A DNA stretch of 6,696 nt from Chloroflexota bacterium (lineage in GTDB: Bacteria > Chloroflexota > Dehalococcoidia > Lucifugimonadales > Australimonadaceae). The stretch lies in the NCBI GenBank assembly GCA_026713505.1, contig JAPOOH010000420.1, forward strand, positions 1-6,696. The letters are read 5' to 3'. A program made the translations under genes and the position numbers. Position 1 is the first letter of the stretch, and each line of letters starts with the position of its first letter. This document shows, piece after piece, positions 1-6,524 of this stretch. Below the pieces are notes generated by a model. That model made no database searches. It was not told where the DNA came from and saw only the letters and a program-made list of their open reading frames with translations.

Positions 1-1
1 T

Positions 2-166
2 GAGCTTACCGCGGACCGGATCAGCGAATACCGAAAGATCATCGGTTTTCGCAACCTCCTCGCGCATGGATACGCCCATGTAGACAACAGGATCGTCTGG
101 AACATCGTCGAAAACAGCCTTCCGGTGCTCGCGCGGGAGGTAGATGCGCTGCTGGGCGAAGCGTGA
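2..166 (+). CDS. hepT: HepT-like ribonuclease toxin, C-terminal 54 residues (partial)
   Basis: This frame is open from the left edge and ends at TGA 164-166, giving the last 54 residues of a protein whose start lies outside the window. Residues 17-24 (nt 50-73) read R-NLLA-H-G-Y. This is the RX4HXY motif of HepT (HEPN superfamily, formerly DUF86); its Arg and His form the RNase active site, and its Tyr is AMPylated by the cognate antitoxin MntA. The helical tail with a conserved-looking W (W36) also fits the family. Full HepT proteins are about 110-140 residues, so roughly half is visible. In known systems a small MntA nucleotidyltransferase gene is adjacent, usually just upstream; that sequence is not in the window. 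The motif is intact, so I see no sign of decay. A HepT-like protein without a partner is the alternative. Confidence 0.85.
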   Translation, partial: ELTADRISEYRKIIGFRNLLAHGYAHVDNRIVWNIVENSLPVLAREVDALLGEA

Positions 167-237
167 TTCCGCCCTTCCAGTAGATCCACGAACCAAGCGC
201 TGTAGCCCAAGCATCCGTACCCTCTGCGCGCTATGGC

Positions 238-266
238 TTGACAGCTAACGATTTTATCGGTAGGTT
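238..266 (+). promoter_or_regulatory. Candidate sigma70-type promoter placing the transcription start at the synthase ATG
   Basis: A perfect -35 hexamer TTGACA lies at 238-243. After a 17-nt spacer there is TAGGTT at 261-266, a weak -10 with 3 of 6 consensus matches. The -10 ends 7 nt before the ATG at 274, so transcription would begin at or next to the start codon, giving a leaderless mRNA. Only a weak purine patch (GGTAGG, 259-264) precedes that ATG. The TTG at 238 could formally extend the reading frame by 12 codons, but it is better explained as the -35 box. Confidence 0.45.
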
Positions 267-273
267 GCCTGCC

Positions 274-1794
<1,521 letters not shown>

Positions 1795-1796
1795 AG

Positions 1797-2390
1797 ATGG
1801 AGATCCCGGACGGCTACAGCGACATACCCAGCGGCAAGACCGCATCGGTCGTTACGCACCTGCAGATGTTCCAGCGTCCACCCGAGCGCCCTGAACGCTC
1901 GGACGTGTCGTGGACTCTCCGCAAGGCCGGTTCCCTCAGCGGAGACCGGTACCGCACTCTGTTCAGGCGGATAGGCGAGGACTGGCTGTGGGCTTCACGC
2001 CTGGAGATGAGCGACGACGAGTTACGGACTGTGCTTGATGACCCTCTCTACGACGCCTATCTGTTCGAGGTAGAAGGGCAGGAGGAGGGGCTGGCGGAAC
2101 TCGACTTTCGCGCAGAAGGGGAGTGCGAAGTCAGCTTCTTCGGGCTGACTCCTGCGATGGTTGGAAAGGGCGCGGGCCGGTGGATGATGAACCGGGCGCT
2201 GAGATTCGCGTGGTCGCATCCCATCCACAGGCTGTGGGTGCACACGTGTTCCCTCGACCACCCAAGCGCGTTGGACTTCTATATCCGGTCCGGGTTCGTG
2301 CCGTTCCGCAGGCAGGTCGAAGTCATCGATGACCCGAGGGCAACGGGCTTGCTGCCGCGGGAAGCGGCGCCTCAAGTACCGTTGCTCTAG
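1797..2390 (+). CDS. GNAT family N-acetyltransferase
   Basis: This 197-residue protein should transfer an acetyl group from acetyl-CoA to an amine; the substrate cannot be read from the sequence. The GNAT core lies in the second half. The beta4-alpha3 segment around residues 113-135 holds the acetyl-CoA pyrophosphate loop V-GKGAGR (123-128). Residues 155-172 (HPSALDFYIRSGFVPFRR) are the typical beta5/alpha4 ending, with the Tyr and GF seen in many GNATs. The start ATG lies 2 nt after the synthase stop, with AGGA at 1787-1790 at good spacing, so the two genes are almost certainly co-transcribed and translationally coupled. Longer extensions of the frame upstream run over the synthase gene and are not real. 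The pairing might point to acetylation of an inositol-derived or amino-sugar compound, but nothing here proves it. Confidence 0.88.
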   Translation: MEIPDGYSDIPSGKTASVVTHLQMFQRPPERPERSDVSWTLRKAGSLSGDRYRTLFRRIGEDWLWASRLEMSDDELRTVLDDPLYDAYLFEVEGQEEGLAELDFRAEGECEVSFFGLTPAMVGKGAGRWMMNRALRFAWSHPIHRLWVHTCSLDHPSALDFYIRSGFVPFRRQVEVIDDPRATGLLPREAAPQVPLL

Positions 2391-2451
2391 CGGGATCGAT
2401 GTCTGATAGTGCCTTGTCCTCCTTACGGTGGTCGCCGGGTTCCACCCGAAC

Positions 2452-2460
2452 TGCTAGACT
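2452..2460 (+). promoter_or_regulatory. Possible extended -10 promoter for the TPP-riboswitch operon
   Basis: TGCTAGACT at 2452-2460 fits an extended -10 (TGn plus TAGACT, 4 of 6 to consensus). It would start transcription near 2467, about a dozen nucleotides before the riboswitch aptamer, which is a sensible arrangement. I see no good -35 hexamer at 16-18 nt upstream, so the call is weak. The stretch 2391-2451 before it holds only a 5-bp hairpin (CGGGT/ACCCG, 2436-2448) without a T run. Confidence 0.3.
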
Positions 2461-2478
2461 TCTTACTAACCGAATAGA

Positions 2479-2571
2479 TACCGGGAGCTGGGTGTGGCCT
2501 GGCTGAGAGGCTCCGCGTTACGGAGCGACCGGCGACCTGATCTGGGTAATGCCAGCGGAGGGACCAAGGTA
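2479..2571 (+). ncRNA. TPP (thiamine pyrophosphate) riboswitch aptamer, THI element
   Basis: The conserved THI-box core is clear. CTGAGA is at 2503-2508, and the block from ACCTGATCTGG (2535) through GTAATGCCAGCG (2546-2557) to AGGGA (2559-2563) matches the class consensus nearly base for base. The variable P3a arm is the perfect hairpin GCTCCG/CGGAGC (2510-2526). A short closing helix TACC (2479-2482) with GGTA (2568-2571) can be drawn. The CTGAGA pocket binds the pyrimidine end of TPP in this class. The aptamer is followed within 2 nt by an intrinsic terminator, so the expected logic is termination when TPP is high and read-through into the HAD/Nudix/HAD/MFS operon when TPP is low. Confidence 0.96.
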
Positions 2572-2572
2572 G

Positions 2573-2601
2573 GACCACTCCTTCGCCGGAGTGGTCTTTT
2601 T
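2573..2601 (+). terminator. Intrinsic terminator, expression platform of the TPP riboswitch
   Basis: GACCACTCC (2573-2581) pairs perfectly with GGAGTGGTC (2588-2596) across the loop TTCGCC, and TTTTT follows at 2597-2601. A 9-bp GC-rich stem plus a T run immediately after the aptamer is the standard transcriptional OFF switch. Which upstream bases form the competing antiterminator was not resolved. Confidence 0.92.
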
Positions 2602-2619
2602 GGTTGGCGGAGACAGGAG

Positions 2620-2787
2620 ATGGATAACGACTTGCTCCAGAGTGTTGAGGTCGCCTTCCTTGCGCGAATGCCAAGGGATGGGAGGCGCCTGTGCCGAAGG
2701 AATGATGCGTCGAGCAGCACTGCAGCCTGCGTGCACCGGTGTTCGAACAACATGCAGGTAGCTGAGTCGTGTGACGGAGGCGTCTAG
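2620..2787 (+). other. Leader segment with a doubtful 55-codon ORF and a hairpin
   Basis: Between the riboswitch terminator and the first operon gene lie about 190 nt. An ATG at 2620 opens 55 codons ending at TAG 2785-2787, 3 nt before the next start. The AGGAG touches this ATG with no spacing, and the Cys/Arg/Ser-rich product matches nothing I recognise, so it may be chance or a remnant of a lost first gene. An 8-bp stem with one G-U pair can form between 2726-2733 and 2751-2758; its 17-nt loop contains the palindromes CACCGGTG and (overlapping by one base) GTTCGAAC. GGAGG at 2776-2780 is the likely ribosome binding site of the next gene. Confidence 0.2.
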
Positions 2788-2790
2788 AAC

Positions 2791-3531
2791 ATGGGCAGCC
2801 TGAGCAAGATTGCAGTTGTCTTTGATCTATTCGGGACGCTCGTCCCCATTTCCCCCCACCTGTATCGAGCGATGCTGCATACGATGGCGGATGCCATTGG
2901 TGGAGACCGTGAGCGCTTCGCCCAAGCCTGGTTGTCGTCGAAGCGGGATCTCGAGACGGGGAACGCGGGTGGGCTGGAATCGAGCGTTCGGTTCGTCGCC
3001 GTTCAGGTGGGACTGAGACCAACGTCTTCGTCAGTGAACCAGGCGGCCGACGCGTGGTTGGAGACGTCGAGGCTGCGGCTCGCACCTTCCGACCGGACGC
3101 TTGGATGCCTTGAGATGTTGCGCCGTCGCGGGCACAAGATCGGCCTGCTGACGAATTGCGGAGCGGATATCCCGCGCACTTGGCCGGACGGGGAACTGGC
3201 AAGCCTCGTGAACTACGCTGGCTTCTCGTGGAAGCTCGGACAGATGAAACCCGAGGAGGGCGCTTACCTCTCGGTATGCGCTGAGATGGGCGCTGCGCCG
3301 GAGAGTTGCATCTTCGTGGGTGATGGGGGCGACCGGGAGTTGACTGGCGCAGGGAAGGCGGGCCTGCATCCGGTATTGCTTGAGTACTCACCCGAGACCG
3401 GCCTCGGCTCAAACCCGCTGGAGTTGTTGAGCGCGTTCGGCAGCCACTCGGACGCCCTGGACTGGACCGGTGACCGCGCCAGTGACTTGGAGTCGGCCGC
3501 AGGCCTGCTATCCGACGGATCAGGCGTATAG
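2791..3531 (+). CDS. HAD superfamily protein, F in place of the second motif-I Asp
   Basis: The 246-residue protein has the HAD fold signatures in order. Motif I is VVFDLFGTLV with nucleophile D12, motif II is LLTN (T121), motif III has K153 in GQMKPEEGAY, and motif IV is FVGDGGDREL (D178, D181). Known HAD phosphatases have DxD in motif I; here the second Asp is F14. This resembles L-2-haloacid dehalogenase-type enzymes (DxY) and a bacterial group of FDLFGTL proteins of mostly unknown substrate. Its chemistry therefore cannot be assumed to be phosphatase. The residues after about 200 are a loosely conserved tail. ATG 2791 has GGAGG 10 nt upstream. It is the first gene after the TPP riboswitch and ends 2 nt before the Nudix gene, so a role on a thiamine-related compound is plausible but inferred. 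Confidence 0.87.
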   Translation: MGSLSKIAVVFDLFGTLVPISPHLYRAMLHTMADAIGGDRERFAQAWLSSKRDLETGNAGGLESSVRFVAVQVGLRPTSSSVNQAADAWLETSRLRLAPSDRTLGCLEMLRRRGHKIGLLTNCGADIPRTWPDGELASLVNYAGFSWKLGQMKPEEGAYLSVCAEMGAAPESCIFVGDGGDRELTGAGKAGLHPVLLEYSPETGLGSNPLELLSAFGSHSDALDWTGDRASDLESAAGLLSDGSGV

Positions 3532-3533
3532 CG

Positions 3534-3947
3534 ATGACGGCAAATCGATTCGTAGTTCTGGGCATCCTTCTCGAAGAGGACCAGGTGCTCTTGGTGCGCC
3601 GCTCTGCAACGAGAGAACTCTATCCAGGCGTATGGGACTTTCCCGGCGGTCACAGTGAGGCGGGAGAGGAGCCACAAGAGACCCTGACTAGGGAGTTGGG
3701 CGAGGAGCTTGGAATCGTGCCGACCCGGTACTTCGACCTGCACCGTCCCGATGTGAACGTGGAGGAGCTGCCGGTGCACTTCTACCGAGTTACGCGATGG
3801 TCGGGGACACCCCGCAATGTTCAGGAGCACGAACATTCCGAGGTGGCCTGGGTGAGCCGCGGCGATCTGCCGGAGTTGGAACTGGCAAGCCCGGCGATGC
3901 CTCAACTCATCGAGGCGGCCATGCGTGCGCAAGGGCCGGTTGCATGA
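3534..3947 (+). CDS. Nudix hydrolase
   Basis: This 137-residue protein is a standard single-domain Nudix enzyme, which cleaves a nucleoside or other diphosphate linked to a group X using Mg2+ or Mn2+. The Nudix box is complete at residues 39-61: G39, E45, R53-E54, E57-E58, G60, matching GX5EX7REUXEEXGU. The fold begins directly at the N-terminus (strand RFVVLGILL), and the PGVWDFPGGH turn precedes the box. The start ATG lies 2 nt after the stop of the first HAD gene with only a weak ribosome binding site, suggesting translational coupling. The stop overlaps the next start (ATGA). Substrates are not predictable from the box. In a TPP-riboswitch operon, pyrophosphates of thiamine, its pyrimidine precursor or damaged oxo/oxythiamine forms are candidates; some Nudix proteins in other organisms act on such compounds. 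Confidence 0.94.
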   Translation: MTANRFVVLGILLEEDQVLLVRRSATRELYPGVWDFPGGHSEAGEEPQETLTRELGEELGIVPTRYFDLHRPDVNVEELPVHFYRVTRWSGTPRNVQEHEHSEVAWVSRGDLPELELASPAMPQLIEAAMRAQGPVA

Positions 3948-4618
3948 TGAGTCCTCCCAGGCTTGTGATCTTCGATTGCGACGGCGTGCTGGTCGACAGC
4001 GAACCACTGACCAGCCGTGCCATGCAGGATGTTCTCGCGCACTGCGGCGTGCGACTTGAGTTTGACGAGGTACAGGCACGCTTTCACGGCGTCTCCAACG
4101 ATCAGGTCCACGATACGGTGCTGGCGCATTGGGGCGTACGGTTGCCGGACGACATCGTGAGCCTGATCGAGGAAGCGGAACGGGTCGCGGTGGAGGATGG
4201 ACTCCGTGCCATCCCCGGCGTCGCCGATGTGGTACGCGCGGTCACCGCTTCGGGGATGGCGACCTGTGTGGGGTCGAACGGCTCTCCCGAAGCGATCGAG
4301 CAACGCCTGAGACTCACCGGCCTCTACGATTGGTTCGAAGGGCGGCTGTTCAGCGCCGCGATGGTGGCGCGCGGCAAGCCCCATCCCGACGTGTTCCTCC
4401 ACGCCGCGGAGACGATGGGGTTCTCTCCGTCCGACTGCGTGGTCATCGAGGACAGCGACACAGGGGTCCAGGCCGCCCTGGCAGCCGGGATGGAGGTACT
4501 GGCATACGTGGCGGGCCCGATCAGCGCTATCGCTGACTCAAGGGCAGTTGTTCGGTTCACCGACATGTCGTCCTTGCCTGCGTTGCTTGGGGTCGACGTG
4601 GGAGGGAGGCCGGGATGA
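3944..4618 (+). CDS. HAD-IA phosphatase, beta-phosphoglucomutase/YieH-like
   Basis: The 224-residue protein has all four HAD motifs intact: DCDGVLVDSE (D11 nucleophile, D13 acid/base), S111 in GSNGS, K145 in RGKPHPDV, and the acidic motif IV VIEDSDTG (E169, D170). The cap sits between motifs I and II, making it subclass IA. The overall pattern, including the GMEVLAYVAGP stretch near residues 182-192, resembles E. coli YieH and beta-phosphoglucomutase-like small-molecule phosphatases. Two ATG codons are in tandem (3944 and 3947); I take the first, which overlaps the Nudix stop as ATGA, with AAGGG 8 nt upstream. The stop overlaps the transporter start. Within the TPP-controlled operon it could dephosphorylate a thiamine or HMP phosphate, or the product of the Nudix enzyme; this is inference. 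A general sugar-phosphate phosphatase is the alternative. Confidence 0.93.
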   Translation: MMSPPRLVIFDCDGVLVDSEPLTSRAMQDVLAHCGVRLEFDEVQARFHGVSNDQVHDTVLAHWGVRLPDDIVSLIEEAERVAVEDGLRAIPGVADVVRAVTASGMATCVGSNGSPEAIEQRLRLTGLYDWFEGRLFSAAMVARGKPHPDVFLHAAETMGFSPSDCVVIEDSDTGVQAALAAGMEVLAYVAGPISAIADSRAVVRFTDMSSLPALLGVDVGGRPG

Positions 4619-5856
4619 GGTTCCTGAACGGCGTCCGGCTGCGCGGGCGGTTCGGCATTTTGAGCGAGCCGAACGTCAAGCCGCTGGCCTCTGCCACGTT
4701 GCTCAACGCTGCCGGGAACAACGTTTACGTCATCGTGCTGACCTGGCTGGCGTATGACATCACGGATTCCCCGCTGGCTGTCGGGTTCGTGGTCGGTCTG
4801 CGCTTCATCCCCATCATGGTCATGGGCGTGATATCCGGCGCCGTCAGCGACCGGATGCACCGGCCCACCGTGCTCCGCCTCTATGCGCTCTGGTACACGG
4901 GACTCTCGTTCGCCTTCACCTGCCTGCTGTACTGGTGGGAAGTGAACCTGATCCACATCCTCATTTACATGTTCCTCCTGGGGTTGGCGTTCTCGTTCGG
5001 CCCTAATGCGCGGCGCGCGATTTACGGCGACTCCGTGAGCAAGGACCGGGTTGTGGACGCCCTCGCGCTGGACGGCGCGGCGTTCAGCTTGGGGCACCTG
5101 ATGATGCCTGCCGTCGTGGCGTTCGTGCTCGCGGCCTATGGAGCGACCACAGCGTTCGCCATCCAGTGCGTGCTGTATTCGGCCATGACCGCCCTCGCGT
5201 TCAGTGTGAAGCTGCCGCGCAGGCAGGTGGAATCATCCCGCGAGCACTCATCCTTCCTCAAGAGCGTGGGGGAAGGCATCTCCTACGCGAGAAGCCAGAC
5301 CGGGATCCGTCGGGTGCTCATCATTTCGTCGCTCCTGGCGCTGTTCGGGGACAACTTCCTGCTGGCGGTGGCCCCGATCGTCAGCCGGGATGTTTTTGAC
5401 TCCGGCGCGGCGGGGGTCGGTGTACTGGTTGCAGGAGGCGCCATCGGAGGGATCATCGGGCCGGCCATACTGATCGCGATGAGGAGGCCGGTGGGCGCGC
5501 TGGGGGCCCTGGTCGGCAGCATAGCGGTCAAGGCGCTCGGCATGGTGCTGTTCGCCTTCGCGCCCTCCCTGGCGTTGGGACTGGTTGCGTTCATCATCCT
5601 GTCTGCCATGTCCCCGGCCCAGAAGGCGCTCCTCGACGGCTACATCCAGCTTGCGGTGCCGTCCGAATACCGTGGGAGGATAGGGAGCCTGAACCAGATG
5701 GCCAGAGGTGTGGCTGCGCTCGCTGCGTTCCTGGCGGGGGTGATGGTGCAGTTCCTCGGGATCTGGCTGGCGATAGTTGCTGCGGGGGTTCTCATTGCGT
5801 TCATCGGAGTCTGGGCGCTGGCCGGGCTCAGGCACCACAGGATCGATGGGTGGTAG
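4615..5856 (+). CDS. MFS transporter, MFS_3 (EntS-like) type
   Basis: The 413-residue protein is highly hydrophobic, and about 12 membrane segments can be drawn in two halves (roughly residues 22-200 and 231-405) around a hydrophilic middle loop near 200-230. The loop between segments 2 and 3 carries the MFS motif A variant G-AVSDRMHRPTVL (75-87, with D79, R80, R83). The second half has VPSEYRGRIGSLNQ (348-360), typical of the MFS_3 group that includes the enterobactin exporter EntS. The start is ATG 4615 overlapping the HAD stop (ATGA), with GGAGG at 4605-4609 and 5-nt spacing, a strong site. As the last gene of a TPP-riboswitch operon, it may move thiamine, a precursor or a breakdown product; direction and substrate are unproven. 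No terminator hairpin is visible after the stop. Confidence 0.94.
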   Translation: MRFLNGVRLRGRFGILSEPNVKPLASATLLNAAGNNVYVIVLTWLAYDITDSPLAVGFVVGLRFIPIMVMGVISGAVSDRMHRPTVLRLYALWYTGLSFAFTCLLYWWEVNLIHILIYMFLLGLAFSFGPNARRAIYGDSVSKDRVVDALALDGAAFSLGHLMMPAVVAFVLAAYGATTAFAIQCVLYSAMTALAFSVKLPRRQVESSREHSSFLKSVGEGISYARSQTGIRRVLIISSLLALFGDNFLLAVAPIVSRDVFDSGAAGVGVLVAGGAIGGIIGPAILIAMRRPVGALGALVGSIAVKALGMVLFAFAPSLALGLVAFIILSAMSPAQKALLDGYIQLAVPSEYRGRIGSLNQMARGVAALAAFLAGVMVQFLGIWLAIVAAGVLIAFIGVWALAGLRHHRIDGW

Positions 5857-6220
5857 CCAGAGCGACACCCCGTCCGCTCGTGCTCCTCACACTCACTCAG
5901 GTGCTCCTCCTCCAACTCCTCGTACACGGCCTCCCAGCCAGCCGCGTCCCTCTTCGCCGCGTCGCGCTCGCGCTCCAACTCGGATGCGATGCGCTCCCAC
6001 CTCCGCACCGCCTCCTCCAGCTCGTCCGTCCTGGCCCTGGCGCGGAGCAGCAGCTCCTCATCGCTCAGATACTCCGGGCCGTCCACCCGCACGTACACGC
6101 GGCGTCCCTCACGCAGCACCTCGATCTCGCCGTCCCTGATCCTGCGGTCCAGCGTCGAGAGCGATACCCCAGCTCCCGCGCCGCCATATCCTTCGATACC
6201 CACCTCACCGGCTCATCCAT
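5640..6220 (-). pseudogene. Frameshifted HTH (AlpA/excisionase-like) plus coiled-coil gene
   Basis: A - strand start ATG at 6220-6218 has a strong ribosome site (GGGAGGGAG, 5 nt away). It encodes MDEPVRWVSKDMAARELG, after which the frame is lost. The next frame continues VSLSTLDRRIRDGEIEVL, REGRRVYVRVDGPEYLS. Joined, this is a MerR/AlpA-like winged HTH of about 55 residues. The junction is a G run (CCCC on +, 6167-6170); one added G restores a continuous frame. A long charged helix follows, rich in E/R (DELEEAVRRWERIASELERE and onward, about 65 residues), probably a coiled coil. Past about 5857 the frame runs antisense through the transporter gene to a stop at 5640. That part is a shadow, so the natural C-terminus appears lost. 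If the frameshift is real this is a pseudogene; a sequencing error or programmed slip is possible. Confidence 0.7.
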
Positions 6221-6253
6221 CGCGTCTCCCTCCCCCTCTACAGACCCCGAACC

Positions 6254-6372
6254 CTGACACGTCACAGGGGTGCAATTCGTGGACAAACTGTCCATTTCAG
6301 TCGCCGTTTGCTTTAGCACAGAGTCCCACTCTCAACCCCCTGCAAAACCTGACACGTCAGGCGACGTGTCAG
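6254..6372. promoter_or_regulatory. Three copies of CTGACACGTC upstream of the HTH gene, candidate operators
   Basis: CTGACACGTC occurs at 6254-6263 and 6349-6358, and its reverse complement GACGTGTCAG at 6363-6372. The last two form a perfect 10-bp inverted repeat with a 4-nt spacer (AGGC). The first is itself flanked by CCCTG (6252-6256) and CAGGG (6265-6269), making a second imperfect palindrome. They lie 34-152 nt upstream of the - strand HTH gene start, where operators of a self-regulating HTH protein would be expected. Two smaller inverted repeats are interspersed: TGGACA/TGTCCA (6280-6294) and AGAGT/ACTCT (6320-6332). Confidence 0.55.
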
Positions 6373-6459
6373 CCCTCCAAAGGCCAGAATACGAGTGAAA
6401 TCGGGCAGTTTAGCGGCCTCGGCCAGCAGCCCAATGTTCACCACTGGCAAGAGTTGCAC
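6313..6459 (-). other. Doubtful small ORF of 48 codons with GTG start
   Basis: On the - strand a GTG at 6459-6457 with GGGGTGAG just upstream opens 48 codons to TAA at 6315-6313. The first half (VQLLPVVNIGLLAEAAKLPD then FTRILAFGGLTRR) looks more protein-like than the rest, and the ORF spans the 6349-6372 inverted repeat. I recognise no family. It could be a leader peptide, a remnant or chance. Confidence 0.2.
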
Positions 6460-6480
6460 CGCTCACCCCACTTGGAGGGA

Positions 6481-6524
6481 TGATGGTGATGTGTGAGCGG
6501 CGCGCCGCTCACACATCACCATCA
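6481..6524. repeat. Perfect 44-bp palindrome
   Basis: Bases 6481-6502 and 6503-6524 are exact reverse complements, 22 bp per arm with no spacer. The centre is GCGGCGCGCCGC (6498-6507 and flanking bases), and the outer parts are TGATGGTGATG and its complement. The right arm contains the stop and last codons of the - strand gene that follows. There is no T run on either side, so it is not a textbook intrinsic terminator, although an RNA stem this strong could still stop or protect the - strand transcript. Confidence 0.95.

Noticed and set aside
2436..2448. Terminator for the GNAT gene (CGGGT/ACCCG hairpin)
   Set aside because: The stem has only 5 bp, the loop is 3 nt and no T run follows.
2700..2760. 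tRNA-like T-loop sequence GTTCGAAC at 2741-2748
   Set aside because: The bases on each side cannot form a T-arm stem, and no D-arm, anticodon arm or acceptor pairing is present.
2423..3565. Long - strand open frame of 380 codons across the riboswitch and the first HAD gene
   Set aside because: It is an Arg/Ser/Pro-rich shadow of GC-rich coding DNA on the other strand, crosses a clear TPP riboswitch and terminator, and contains no recognisable domain.
4324..5097. 257-codon - strand frame across the HAD/transporter junction
   Set aside because: It has no domain and spans two strongly supported genes on the other strand.
6252..6372. CRISPR array built from the repeated CTGACACGTC words
   Set aside because: The words are 10 bp, unevenly spaced and in both orientations, unlike regular direct repeats of 23-40 bp with uniform spacers.
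5989..6483. 164-codon + strand frame through the HTH gene and its upstream region
   Set aside because: It is Ser/Pro-rich, has no ribosome site or domain, and lies opposite the coiled-coil coding region and the operator-like repeats.
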